DNA of 64,000 nt from UBA4781 sp963556045 (GTDB lineage Bacteria > Chloroflexota > Anaerolineae > Anaerolineales > Anaerolineaceae): assembly GCA_963556045.3 (NCBI GenBank), contig CAUVYA020000002.1, positions 2,170,001-2,234,000 of the forward strand, in the 5' to 3' direction. Every line of letters starts with the position of its first letter. The first letter of the stretch is position 1. Under the pieces are notes generated by a model. The model was given only the letters and a program-made list of their open reading frames with translations, was not told where the DNA came from and did not search any database. The position numbers were made by a program, and so were the translations under genes. Below are positions 16,189-25,057 of the stretch, piece by piece.

Positions 16189-17340
16189 ATGGGAATGACA
16201 TCACGTGAACGAGTGAAGGCAGTTCTGGATCACAAAGTACCGGACCGGGTTCCGATTATCGTGGGGGTCTCAAATGCGACCGGCATCAAAATAGAACCAT
16301 ATCGTGGAGTCAAAAAACTGGCGGGCATCAGCGCACCGGATGAATTCATATACGATTGGTCTGAACTGGGAACCGCAAAGATTGATGAAGAAACCATGCG
16401 CCGCCTGCACAGTGATGTGCGCGGGGTGTTGGACCGTTTCCCGGCAGCCATCTATGAACACAACCGCAACCGTGCCCCGCATGCGCCCTGTATCGACAGC
16501 TGGGGCAGCGGGCAGAAAGAGATCGAAGAAGGAGTGTGGTATCCCGGCATTCATCCACTGGCAGAAGCGACCACCATAGACGCCATCGAGAACTATCCCT
16601 GGCCCGATATGGATGATCCTTACCGGGTGGCGCATGTGAAGGAGCTGGCACGCCGTCTGGCTGAAGAGAACCAGTATGCCATCATGGGCACGCCCTGGCT
16701 GCTGTTCCCCTTTGAACGGGCATTTGCCATGCAGGGCATGGATACTTTTCTTCTAAATATGGCGCTGTATCCCGATTTTGCGACAGCATTACTGCGCAAG
16801 ATCACAGATCTGTGTAAAACATTGATGGGGCATTTTCTGGAAGAAGCAGGCGATAACCTGGATATCATCAAGATCGGCGACGATCTTGGCACACAGGAAA
16901 AACTGATGATCTCTCCACGCATGTACCGCAAGATATTAAAACCTTTCCATGCAGAGTTTATTGAGTTCATCAAAGCCCGCACGAAGGCAAAGGTCTTTTT
17001 CCACACGGATGGGGATGTATTTGACCTGATCGAAGATTTCATCGAGATGGGTGTGGATATTTTAAATCCTATCCAGACTTCAGCCGGTAAGATGGCAAAT
17101 CTCAGTGAATTAAAAGAACGCTATGGGAATGATATCGTCTTCTGCGGCGCAATTGATACCCAGCGCGTTTTACCTTACGGAACACCCCAGGAAGTCAAAG
17201 AAGAAGTGAAGCGCGTGATATCGATCCTGGGGGAAGGCGGGGGCTACATGGTGGCTTCGGTGCATACCATCATGCATGAAGTACCGCCCGAGAACGTGCT
17301 CGCTATGGTAGACGCAGTGGAAGAATACGGACAGTATTAA
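16189..17340 (+). CDS. Uroporphyrinogen decarboxylase (URO-D) family protein
   Basis: 383 residues of the URO-D superfamily, which includes HemE and the corrinoid methyltransferases MtaA/MtbA/CmuA. It opens TSRERVKAVLDHKVPDRVPI, the family's usual start, and ends with a GGYMVASVHTIMHEVPPENV segment typical of the methyltransferase-like branch. The MtaA zinc signature HxC is not present (the corresponding segment reads FFHTDGDV). No haem or corrinoid genes are adjacent. A catabolic methyl-transfer or aryl-decarboxylation role is possible; HemE activity is unlikely. ATG has a GGGAGAAA ribosome site. Confidence 0.8.
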   Translation: MGMTSRERVKAVLDHKVPDRVPIIVGVSNATGIKIEPYRGVKKLAGISAPDEFIYDWSELGTAKIDEETMRRLHSDVRGVLDRFPAAIYEHNRNRAPHAPCIDSWGSGQKEIEEGVWYPGIHPLAEATTIDAIENYPWPDMDDPYRVAHVKELARRLAEENQYAIMGTPWLLFPFERAFAMQGMDTFLLNMALYPDFATALLRKITDLCKTLMGHFLEEAGDNLDIIKIGDDLGTQEKLMISPRMYRKILKPFHAEFIEFIKARTKAKVFFHTDGDVFDLIEDFIEMGVDILNPIQTSAGKMANLSELKERYGNDIVFCGAIDTQRVLPYGTPQEVKEEVKRVISILGEGGGYMVASVHTIMHEVPPENVLAMVDAVEEYGQY

Positions 17341-17362
17341 AAACTGGAAAGAAGTAGAAAAG

Positions 17363-17394
17363 AAAGAAGCGACCCGCAGGTCGCTTCTTTTTGT
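17363..17394. terminator. Bidirectional terminator
   Basis: AAAGAAGCGACC (17363-17374) and GGTCGCTTCTTT (17379-17390) form a perfect 12-bp stem around CGCA, with T-rich and A-rich flanks. It serves the converging URO-D gene (+) and ABC permease gene (-). Confidence 0.8.
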
Positions 17395-17398
17395 TTCT

Positions 17399-18688
17399 CT
17401 AGAGTGATTCTTTATCGTACGCCTTACCGGCAGCCGCCGGAGCCTGACTTCTGCCAACCACACCCGCCAGAACAACGATGGTGGCGAGGTAGGGCATCAT
17501 GCCCAGAAAATCTGAGGGGATCGGCACCTTGAGAATGGAGGCTTTAGCCGAAAGAGAGTCAAAGAAACCAAACAGCAGTCCAGCCCCCATAGCGCCTACA
17601 GGATGGTAGTTGCCGAACAGCATGGCTGCCAGGGCGATGAAGCCGCGCCCGGCTGTCAGCATTTCATCAAAACGACCGGAGGAACCCAGTGTGAAGTAGG
17701 AACCGCCGAACCCAGCCATCATGCCGCCCAGGATGACCGCCATATAGCGTGTCTTGATCACGTTGATACCCAGCGTATCGGCTGCTTTGGGATGCTCACC
17801 AACGGAACGCAAGCGCAGCCCCCAGCGTGTGGAGAAGAGCGCTACGGTCAATATCGCTACCAGGATGAACATGGCGTAGACATAGATATTGTGGCTGAAG
17901 AAGATCGGTCCGATGAAGGGAATATTTGAAAGAACGGGGATATTGATCTGCGGGAACATACCGGGTTCGTTTAAAAATTGAAAATCTGTTTTCTGTAGAA
18001 ATTTAGAAGAGAGAAAAGAAGTGATACCCGTTGCAAAAATGTTGATGACGGTACCTGAAATGGTATGGTCAACCTTGTATTTAATGGTGAGAATACCGTG
18101 GATCCAGGCGATCAACCCCCCGGTGAGTACACCTGCCAGCATCCCTATCCATAGATTGGTAAGGCTGGCTGCCACCGTGCTCACAAAAGCAGAGGTGAGC
18201 ATCATACCCTCGATGGCGATGTTCACCGTACCGGAACGTTCACACAGCATACCTGCCATAGCCCCTAAGGTTAGAGGTACGGCTCTCACAACCGTAACAC
18301 GCAGCAGTCCTGCCAGATTGATGGAACCACCCGACGATGCCCATGCCAGGAAACTAAAAACAAAGATGGTTACGACAAGGGCTAACATTCCATTGGTAAA
18401 TTTACCAAAACCGCGGATGATCTGGTAGGCGCCGGCAATGGCACAGATGAATGCCAGCGTAGATAACATGCTGGATGTTGAGAAAACCCAGTCATCCATA
18501 TATGCAGTTGACCCGCCGGGAGTCATGTTGAAGGTAGTCAGAATGTTCGCATCGGTTCCATTGATGAAAACAAGCCATATAAAAGCCGCCAGAACCAGGT
18601 AGATAACGCCAAATGTGATGCGGCGGGATTTTGATTTATTCCTATCAACCTGCTTTTTTTCAATTTGCATTGTTTTTGTTTCAGCCAT
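17399..18688 (-). CDS. Nucleoside-type ABC transporter permease (second subunit)
   Basis: A membrane permease of the BPD_transp_2 fold found in BMP/PnrA-type nucleoside importers and in sugar importers. About ten hydrophobic segments, with the diagnostic AMAGMLCERSGTVNIAIEGMML and RSVGEHPKAADTLGIN motifs. Start ATG 18688 follows GGGAGG and lies 1 nt after the stop of the partner permease. A 24-nt longer TTG start is less likely. The polar N-terminus of about 35 residues is cytoplasmic. Last gene of the importer operon, ending at the bidirectional terminator. Confidence 0.88.
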   Translation of the reverse strand: MAETKTMQIEKKQVDRNKSKSRRITFGVIYLVLAAFIWLVFINGTDANILTTFNMTPGGSTAYMDDWVFSTSSMLSTLAFICAIAGAYQIIRGFGKFTNGMLALVVTIFVFSFLAWASSGGSINLAGLLRVTVVRAVPLTLGAMAGMLCERSGTVNIAIEGMMLTSAFVSTVAASLTNLWIGMLAGVLTGGLIAWIHGILTIKYKVDHTISGTVINIFATGITSFLSSKFLQKTDFQFLNEPGMFPQINIPVLSNIPFIGPIFFSHNIYVYAMFILVAILTVALFSTRWGLRLRSVGEHPKAADTLGINVIKTRYMAVILGGMMAGFGGSYFTLGSSGRFDEMLTAGRGFIALAAMLFGNYHPVGAMGAGLLFGFFDSLSAKASILKVPIPSDFLGMMPYLATIVVLAGVVGRSQAPAAAGKAYDKESL

Positions 18689-18689
18689 G

Positions 18690-19949
18690 TTAGTTCCCTC
18701 CCCAACTGCCAACCTTGATGGTTTCTTCTTCGTGGTCGGGCTTTTTCAGACGGTAAATAGAGCGGATGATGGCAGGCGCGGCGATGAATGCCAGGATGAG
18801 CGCCTGCAGGATGGAAACAATATCAATCGGAACGCCTGATTTCAACTGCATCTGGCGTGACCCATTGCGCAGGAAGCCAAACAGCAGCGCTGATAGCACT
18901 ACTCCCATCGGGTGGTTCTTTCCCAGCAAAGCCAGTGCAATACTGTCAAATCCGTATCCTGATGTAAAAGAGGGGACCAGACGGTAGTTCAACCCCAGTA
19001 CCTCATTGGCGCCGGCAAGCCCTGCCAGAGAACCGGCTAGAGACATGGCAACCACTGTGGCTTTCGTGGTATTGATGCCGGCATAGCGAGCTCCGTTGGG
19101 GTTCGAGCCGACGGTGCGCAGTTCAAAGCCCCAGGTGGTCTTGAACAGCAGCCAGTACACAAAATAAGCGACTGCCAGTGCGATAAAGAAGCCAATATGA
19201 AAGCGAATGGTATCCGGGAAGAAACGGGTTAATTGTGCGCTTTCCTGAATCCAGGGTGTTTTGGGTGTGTATTCATTGGGATCTTTCATGGGACCGCGCA
19301 GCATGAAGTCGCTCAGTTTGAAAGCGATATAGTTCATCATGATGGTGATGATCACTTCGTGAGCCCCGGTCTTGGCTTTGAGATAACCGGGAATAAAACC
19401 CCATAATGCTCCACCAGCTGCTCCTGCCAGGAGGGCGAGGGGAATATGGATGTAGGCTGGCAATCCGGTGATGGCGTAACCTGCGAAAACACTGGTCATG
19501 GCGCCTATAAAGAGCTGCCCTTCAGCCCCGATGTTGAAAAGTCCAACTCGAAAACCCAATGCTACCGAGAGACCGCCAAAAATGAAGGGTGTGGTTTGAA
19601 CCAGACTTTCAAAAAATGGATTGATCGCTCTGCGAATTTCAAGCCCATCTCCGCCTTGAAAAGCGGCGATGATTTTCTGGGGGTCACCAAAGGCTCCAAT
19701 GAAAAGCGAAGAATAGGTGTTCCATGCGGCTCTCAGGGCTTCTTTGATACCTCCCCAGAACGAAATGGAGAATGCGTCGTACACTTCCACTGTTGTCAGG
19801 GCAACCAGCAGACCGCTTATGAGAATACCAGTTAGAATGGCTAAAAAAGTGACTAATCCGGAGCTTTTTGACAGTTCATCAAAGAAGATCGCGATCCCAC
19901 TGGGTTTATTCTGTTTCTGTTTTTGGTTTTCCATGCTTGTCTTCCTCAT
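18690..19949 (-). CDS. Nucleoside-type ABC transporter permease (first subunit)
   Basis: Paralogue of the downstream permease, 419 residues. It has multiple membrane segments and the conserved LFNIGAEGQLFIGAM and RTVGSNPNGARYAGIN motifs. Its ATG at 19949 overlaps the stop of the ATPase gene by 4 bp (ATGA); an internal ATG at 19934 behind AGGAAG is an alternative. It forms the heterodimeric channel with the 17399 product. Confidence 0.88.
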   Translation of the reverse strand: MRKTSMENQKQKQNKPSGIAIFFDELSKSSGLVTFLAILTGILISGLLVALTTVEVYDAFSISFWGGIKEALRAAWNTYSSLFIGAFGDPQKIIAAFQGGDGLEIRRAINPFFESLVQTTPFIFGGLSVALGFRVGLFNIGAEGQLFIGAMTSVFAGYAITGLPAYIHIPLALLAGAAGGALWGFIPGYLKAKTGAHEVIITIMMNYIAFKLSDFMLRGPMKDPNEYTPKTPWIQESAQLTRFFPDTIRFHIGFFIALAVAYFVYWLLFKTTWGFELRTVGSNPNGARYAGINTTKATVVAMSLAGSLAGLAGANEVLGLNYRLVPSFTSGYGFDSIALALLGKNHPMGVVLSALLFGFLRNGSRQMQLKSGVPIDIVSILQALILAFIAAPAIIRSIYRLKKPDHEEETIKVGSWGGN

Positions 19950-21508
19950 GTTAAGATGATCTGTTCTTCATGTTTTGCCTGCGATTTCATTTCATCGCTT
20001 GGTTTGATGCCTGCCATGAGCAAACCGAGAACTTCTTTGGTAGCCTCATGGGCATCCAGAATATCCAGTATCTTGCCTCGATACATGACTGCAATGCGAT
20101 CAGATAACTGGATGATCTCGTCTAATTCTGTGGAAACCAGAAGAACAGCACATCCCTCATCCCTTTTTGCCATCAAACGTTTATGGATGTACTCAATGGA
20201 ACCAACGTCCAAACCGCGTGTTGGTTGAGATGCGATCAACAATTTGATAGGTCGCGAGAATTCCCGTGCTACGATCACTTTCTGCTGATTTCCGCCGGAG
20301 AGATTGCTGACCGGTGTATTGACGCTGGGAGTACGAATGTCGAATTTTTCAACTAGAGACTCACCACTTTTATTGATCTCATCAAATTGCAAAGTGATAC
20401 CCTTTGAAAATGGTTCATGAAAATATGTGTTGAGTATCAGATTATCCGACACCGGAAAAGCCAGGATCAAACCGTCTTTCTGCCGGTCTTCTGGAATATG
20501 AGCAGAGCCCAATTCCGTGATAAAACGCGGCTTTTCATGGGTGGTATCCTGCCCCAGAATTTCGATCTTACCCGCTGAAGGGGTCAGCAAACCGGTTAAA
20601 GCTCGTACTAGTTCGGTTTGTCCATTTCCCTGAACGCCAGCGATGCCGAGAACTTCTCCAGCACGAACATCGAAAGAAATATCATCTACTGCGAATTGCT
20701 GTTGGGAATTCAATACACGCAGGTTTTCAACATCAAGAACGGTTTCTTCAGGTTTAGCTTTGGTCTTTTTGATCTTGAGCTGAACCTCGCGACCGACCAT
20801 CATGGAGGCTAGTTTCTTTGTATCGGCTTCCTTCGGAGTGGTAGAACCAACTACTTTCCCACCGCGAATCACGGTGATGCGATCGGCACACTCCATAACC
20901 TCGCGCAATTTATGTGTGATGAAGATGATGGATTTGCCCTGATCGACCAACACACGCATGATATTAAAGAGTTCTTCGACTTCCTGGGGAGTTAACACGG
21001 CAGAGGGTTCATCCATGATGAGAATTTCTGCTTCTCGGAAGAGGATCTTGATGATCTCTACTCTCTGCTGGGTGCCAACAGGCAGATCGCGCACAAACGT
21101 ATCAGGATTCACATTCAAATTGTATTTATCGGATATTTCATTGATCTTGGCGGCTGCTTTCTTTCTGTCAAGTAAGCCGCCCGTCTTAACGTATTCTTCA
21201 CCAAGCATGATATTTTCGGTGACGGTGAATACCGGGATCAGCATGAAGTGCTGGTGAACCATGCCAATGCCGGCTTTGATGGCATCTGTTGGTTCGTTGA
21301 TGGTAACTTTGTTCCCGTTGACAAAAATTTCACCCTCATCCTGGGAGTACAGCCCATAAAGGATATTCATCAGGGTTGTCTTTCCTGCTCCATTTTCACC
21401 GAGCAGGGCATGGATCTCTCCCTTTTCAAGCGTCAGGTCAATATGGTCGTTTGCGAGTACCCCCGGGAACCGTTTTGTAATTCCTTTTAATTCGAGTAAA
21501 GGCGCCAT
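19946..21508 (-). CDS. ABC transporter ATP-binding protein, two cassettes
   Basis: 520 residues with two fused nucleotide-binding domains, the layout of RbsA/NupO-type importers. The first Walker A is GENGAGKTT at 37-45 with ILIMDEPSAVLTP as Walker B. The second cassette has a degenerate Walker A (GVQGNGQTE) and a clear LSGGNQQK signature. Such asymmetry is normal in this family. It energises uptake by the two permeases downstream. A terminator separates it from the lipoprotein gene upstream, which fits a higher level of binding protein. Confidence 0.92.
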   Translation of the reverse strand: MAPLLELKGITKRFPGVLANDHIDLTLEKGEIHALLGENGAGKTTLMNILYGLYSQDEGEIFVNGNKVTINEPTDAIKAGIGMVHQHFMLIPVFTVTENIMLGEEYVKTGGLLDRKKAAAKINEISDKYNLNVNPDTFVRDLPVGTQQRVEIIKILFREAEILIMDEPSAVLTPQEVEELFNIMRVLVDQGKSIIFITHKLREVMECADRITVIRGGKVVGSTTPKEADTKKLASMMVGREVQLKIKKTKAKPEETVLDVENLRVLNSQQQFAVDDISFDVRAGEVLGIAGVQGNGQTELVRALTGLLTPSAGKIEILGQDTTHEKPRFITELGSAHIPEDRQKDGLILAFPVSDNLILNTYFHEPFSKGITLQFDEINKSGESLVEKFDIRTPSVNTPVSNLSGGNQQKVIVAREFSRPIKLLIASQPTRGLDVGSIEYIHKRLMAKRDEGCAVLLVSTELDEIIQLSDRIAVMYRGKILDILDAHEATKEVLGLLMAGIKPSDEMKSQAKHEEQIILT

Positions 21509-21573
21509 TTATCCCTCGTCTCCATTATATTTAATTGTCCTACAAATGCGTGTATTTTACCATATCGTGTTGT

Positions 21574-21607
21574 ACAAAAAAGAGCCAAGAATGAATCCTG
21601 GCTCTTC
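21574..21607 (-). terminator. Terminator between BMP lipoprotein and ATPase genes
   Basis: AAGAGCCA (21580-21587) pairs with TGGCTCTT (21599-21606), extended by partial inner pairs. On the minus strand the hairpin is followed by TTTTTTG. Partial termination here would make binding protein in excess over the membrane parts. Confidence 0.7.
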
Positions 21608-21644
21608 TTTTTACTGATTTGTACTAAATTGTGTTGTTCATCAA

Positions 21645-22751
21645 CTACCGGGTGGGTAATACGGCAATCTCACCGGCGATGATCTGAGGAATGAGGGCTT
21701 CGATCTCTGCTAATAATTCAGCGGGGATCTGATCTGCCCATGCGGAACCATAGGCAAGCCCAACACCATTGTTTTCGAGGGTCAGAGCATAATCTTCGCC
21801 ACCAGCGAATTCGCCATCGACAACTTTCTTGATGCTGTCATAAACGAATACGTCGATTTTCTTCAGAGCGCTGGCGAGGACGAAATCTGCCTGATCGGGA
21901 TTGGCAAGTGACCAGTCATTATCGACGCCGATAACCAGACCGGAACCGCGTTCCTGCATGACTGCCAGAGTTCCAAGACCAACAGGACCGGCAACGGGCA
22001 TGATGATATCTGCGCCTTCATCGAGAAGGGATTCACCGAGTGCGCGACCATCATCAAGGCTTTCGAAGTTACCGACTTCCAGACCGGTTTGGGTTTCCAT
22101 GTCCCAACCGAGTACTTCCACGGCTGTTCCATGAACCTCATTGTAATAGGCAACGCCCATCGCATACCCATCCATGAAGGTTTGGGTTGAGGGGAAGAGG
22201 ATACCAACATAGGTTGCAACTTTACCGGTTTGGGTCATACCAGCAGCGAGATAGCCAGCCAGGAAGGTGGCTTCTTCAATGTTGGCATAGTTACCGCGGA
22301 TGTTGGCGATATCCATGGAGCCGTTGTCGACGATGGCGAAATTGACATCCGGGTTGGCGGTTGCTGCTGCAGCGGTTGCGTCAGCAAGCAGGAAGCCAAT
22401 AGACAGGATCAGATCGCAGCCTTCTTCAACAAAAGCGTTCAGGTTGACTTCGTAGTCGGATTGCTGTTGAGATTCCAGGTATTTGACTTCCACACCCAGA
22501 TCTGCGGCAGCGTTTTCCATACCAAGCCATGCGGTTGCATTGAAGGATTTGTCATCAATACCACCGGTGTCTGTAACCTGGCAGAAGGTCATTACGGGTG
22601 CTTCTTCTGCGGCTGGTTCTTCTGCTGCTGGTTCCTCAGCAACAGGTTCTTCGACCACAGCTTCTTCCACGGGTTCTGCTTTTGCGCAGCTAACCAGTAA
22701 AATGGAAGCAATGATCAAGATGGAAAAAAGAACAGAAAGTTTTTTGGTCAT
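21645..22751 (-). CDS. BMP/PnrA-family nucleoside-binding lipoprotein
   Basis: Extracellular binding protein of the nucleoside ABC importer encoded downstream. Start ATG 22751 follows a strong AGGAGGAG site; a longer frame from 22796 is unlikely. The signal MTKKLSVLFSILIIASILLVSC has a lipobox LVSC, with lipid on C22. It is followed by an acidic Glu/Pro/Ala-rich spacer of EEPAAEEP type, then the BMP domain with FCQVTDTGGIDDKSFNATAW, the family signature for binding nucleosides such as guanosine or inosine. Confidence 0.92.
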   Translation of the reverse strand: MTKKLSVLFSILIIASILLVSCAKAEPVEEAVVEEPVAEEPAAEEPAAEEAPVMTFCQVTDTGGIDDKSFNATAWLGMENAAADLGVEVKYLESQQQSDYEVNLNAFVEEGCDLILSIGFLLADATAAAATANPDVNFAIVDNGSMDIANIRGNYANIEEATFLAGYLAAGMTQTGKVATYVGILFPSTQTFMDGYAMGVAYYNEVHGTAVEVLGWDMETQTGLEVGNFESLDDGRALGESLLDEGADIIMPVAGPVGLGTLAVMQERGSGLVIGVDNDWSLANPDQADFVLASALKKIDVFVYDSIKKVVDGEFAGGEDYALTLENNGVGLAYGSAWADQIPAELLAEIEALIPQIIAGEIAVLPTR

Positions 22752-22883
22752 TATCTCTCCTCCTAGAGAAATTTGTTTCGAGAAATTGTCAGACAATTCT
22801 CGTGGAATTTAAGTATAACGTGTTTAAATTTCAAAATCAAGTTTTCTGTGTATGCTTTCTGTCACCTCCTTGCAGATATCGAA

Positions 22884-24134
22884 TCAGGAGTCCTGCTGGA
22901 TCTCACCACGTTTCACACCCAGAATACTGATCAAAGCACCTAGCAGGAAAATGGGGCTGATCAACATAAGCAGGTCGTATTGCCCCGAGCTGAATTGAAT
23001 AATGAAGCCATACAGGATCGGTCCAAGGATAGCTGCCAGGGTGGAGAAGAGGTAGTACATACCGGTATAGGTGCCGATACGGCTGGATTCGGTCATATCT
23101 ACCACCATTGGCAGTGAATTAATATTGATGAGCGCCCAGGCAATACCCGTGATCATCAGAATGATGCCGATGACGGGTACTTTGCCAAGAAGGGGCAGAG
23201 TGGTCAACAGGGTTGTTAATAATCCGGTAGGCAGGAAGAACAGAGATGCGACACACAGCGCCATTAAAATGATGCCTGCCATAATGGTTTTCTTTCTACC
23301 AACGGCAGCGCCAATGTAGCCGGCTGGCAGGGAGAATATGACAAAGAATGTAGAGAGCTGCCCAAGCAATCGAGCGGCATCCGATTCACTGATCCCCAGA
23401 TAATTCTTACCGTACAGGGTGAAAAAGGCTTCAATACCATTGTAGGCGATGAACCAGAAGAAAATTGCCAGCAAAATCCGTAATGTGTTGCGATCTTTTT
23501 CTTTAAATATGAGTTTGATCGACTGCCATAAGTTGGGTGTCTCTTCAGGAGTATGGTCGTATTCTTTTGGTTCCTTAATAAAGATGAATACCAGAACAGC
23601 AGCTATGAGAACCAGGATGGAACCCAGCCAGAAAGGATAGGTGGGATTGATCTCATAGAGTGTTGCGCCGAATAAGAAAGCGATGATCGCGCCAATGCCA
23701 CCCATAAAATTGATGATGCCGTTCGCCTGCGACCGATATTTTGAAGGGGTGATATCAGGCATCAACGCTACTACCGGAGTGCGCCAGATTGCCATAGCCA
23801 GCAAGAGCAAACTGGCGGCAAAGAAGAAAACAGGCAGTGTCATTGATTTTGGAAGCATATAGAATGCAACCGCAGCAATAGGCGCTCCGATCAGGATAAA
23901 AGGCATGCGGCGCCCTATGGGTGTACGGAGCCTGTCAGACCATGCGCCTACAACAGGCTGGATGAACAATGCTGCAATATTATCTAGAGTCATAAAGATA
24001 CCGATGAATCCTGCGGATAGTGCGAAGCGGGATTCGAGGAAAACTGGCACGTAAGCGTTATATACACTCCAGATCACGCTCACGCCGAAGAATCCCAGTC
24101 CGAGTAGAAAAGTCTTTCCTATTTTGTATTTCAT
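22884..24134 (-). CDS. MFS transporter (GPH/sugar-cation symporter-like)
   Basis: 416 residues, about 12 membrane segments. The motif DRLRTPIGRRMPFILIG, after helix 2, and the FIKEPKE segment before the central loop resemble the glycoside-pentoside-hexuronide and SLC45-like branches. The substrate is unknown. It starts 1 nt after trmD ends, so the two are probably co-transcribed without a functional link. Confidence 0.82.
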   Translation of the reverse strand: MKYKIGKTFLLGLGFFGVSVIWSVYNAYVPVFLESRFALSAGFIGIFMTLDNIAALFIQPVVGAWSDRLRTPIGRRMPFILIGAPIAAVAFYMLPKSMTLPVFFFAASLLLLAMAIWRTPVVALMPDITPSKYRSQANGIINFMGGIGAIIAFLFGATLYEINPTYPFWLGSILVLIAAVLVFIFIKEPKEYDHTPEETPNLWQSIKLIFKEKDRNTLRILLAIFFWFIAYNGIEAFFTLYGKNYLGISESDAARLLGQLSTFFVIFSLPAGYIGAAVGRKKTIMAGIILMALCVASLFFLPTGLLTTLLTTLPLLGKVPVIGIILMITGIAWALININSLPMVVDMTESSRIGTYTGMYYLFSTLAAILGPILYGFIIQFSSGQYDLLMLISPIFLLGALISILGVKRGEIQQDS

Positions 24135-24135
24135 A

Positions 24136-24918
24136 TTAATCCTCTCTTTGTTTGATGATGTTAATTATAGAATCAGGAATGGGGAAAATGGATTCTTTAA
24201 CGACTTGTTTAAGAAAGGTGAAATCGGCTTTATCAAGCTCTGCATTTAATAAAAGATCGGGGCGCTTCTGCAAAGTGCGCAGCAGGGCTTGATTACGGCG
24301 CCAGCGATGAATGGCAGCGTGGTCACCTGATTGCAGGATGGGTGGAACCTGCCAGCCATGAAACTCGGGTGGGCGTGTGTATTGCGGGTATTCCAGCAGT
24401 CCCGATCCAAAAGAATCATCAAAAGCGCCATCGGGATCGCCCAATGCACCGGGGATCAGGCGGGTAACCGTCTCGATCAGCACTAATGCCGGTAATTCAC
24501 CCCCGCTGAGAACATAATCTCCGATGGATATTTCTTCCGAAACCAGGTTCTGGCGGATGCGCTCGTCAAACCCCTCATAGCGACCACAGATCAAAGCCAG
24601 GCGGGGCATCATACTCAGAGTTACCGCTTTATGATGTGTAAACGTTTCTCCCTGCGGGGATAGCAGGATGACCGGGCAGCTGGGGGGAATTCCAAGTATG
24701 CTATCGATAGCGTTGTAAACCGGTTCGGGTTTCATTACCATGCCCCCACCTCCACCATACGGTGTGTCATCTGTTGTGTGATGTTTATCCTGCGCCCAAT
24801 CGCGAATATTGTGGAGATTCACTTCCAGAAGCTCGCTCTGCTGTGCTCGTTTCAGAATGCTCGTTTCCAAATAAGGAGGAAAGACTTCCGGGAAGAGCGT
24901 GAATACCTCAAATTGCAT
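24136..24918 (-). CDS. trmD: tRNA (guanine-37-N1)-methyltransferase TrmD
   Basis: Methylates G37 of tRNAs reading CNN codons, using SAM in a trefoil-knot fold. Family landmarks in order: FEVFTLFPEVFPPYL, DDTPYGGGGGMVM, ICGRYEGFDERI, IGDYVLSGGELPALV, and SGLLEYPQYTRPPEFHG. 260 residues is normal. The usual rpsP/rimM/rplS neighbours are absent. Divergent from the TPR gene at 25058. Confidence 0.96.
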   Translation of the reverse strand: MQFEVFTLFPEVFPPYLETSILKRAQQSELLEVNLHNIRDWAQDKHHTTDDTPYGGGGGMVMKPEPVYNAIDSILGIPPSCPVILLSPQGETFTHHKAVTLSMMPRLALICGRYEGFDERIRQNLVSEEISIGDYVLSGGELPALVLIETVTRLIPGALGDPDGAFDDSFGSGLLEYPQYTRPPEFHGWQVPPILQSGDHAAIHRWRRNQALLRTLQKRPDLLLNAELDKADFTFLKQVVKESIFPIPDSIINIIKQRED

Positions 24919-24994
24919 GCGTTAATTCTAGCTTTAACCGATTTGATTTGCAAGAAAAGGATTTAAGTTCGTGTTTTGGCAAGGCTTTCCTTGC

Positions 24995-25024
24995 TTGACG
25001 CCCTTTTAAGCATGATGATAAGAT
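24995..25024 (+). promoter_or_regulatory. Promoter of the TPR gene pair
   Basis: TTGACG (24995-25000), 18 bp, then TAAGAT (25019-25024). The expected transcript start near 25031 favours the downstream ATG (25058) over the one at 25031. Confidence 0.5.
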
Positions 25025-25057
25025 TGCGCTATGTACATAAAAGGAAGAAACTGGAAT

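Noticed and set aside
16189..17340. HemE (haem biosynthesis) or MtaA
   Set aside because: The sequence is of the wider URO-D superfamily. There is no haem gene context and the MtaA-type HxC zinc motif is absent.
22230..22812. Plus-strand open frames opposite the BMP lipoprotein gene
   Set aside because: They are complements of the Glu/Ala/Pro-rich spacer and the signal sequence. The minus-strand gene is clear.
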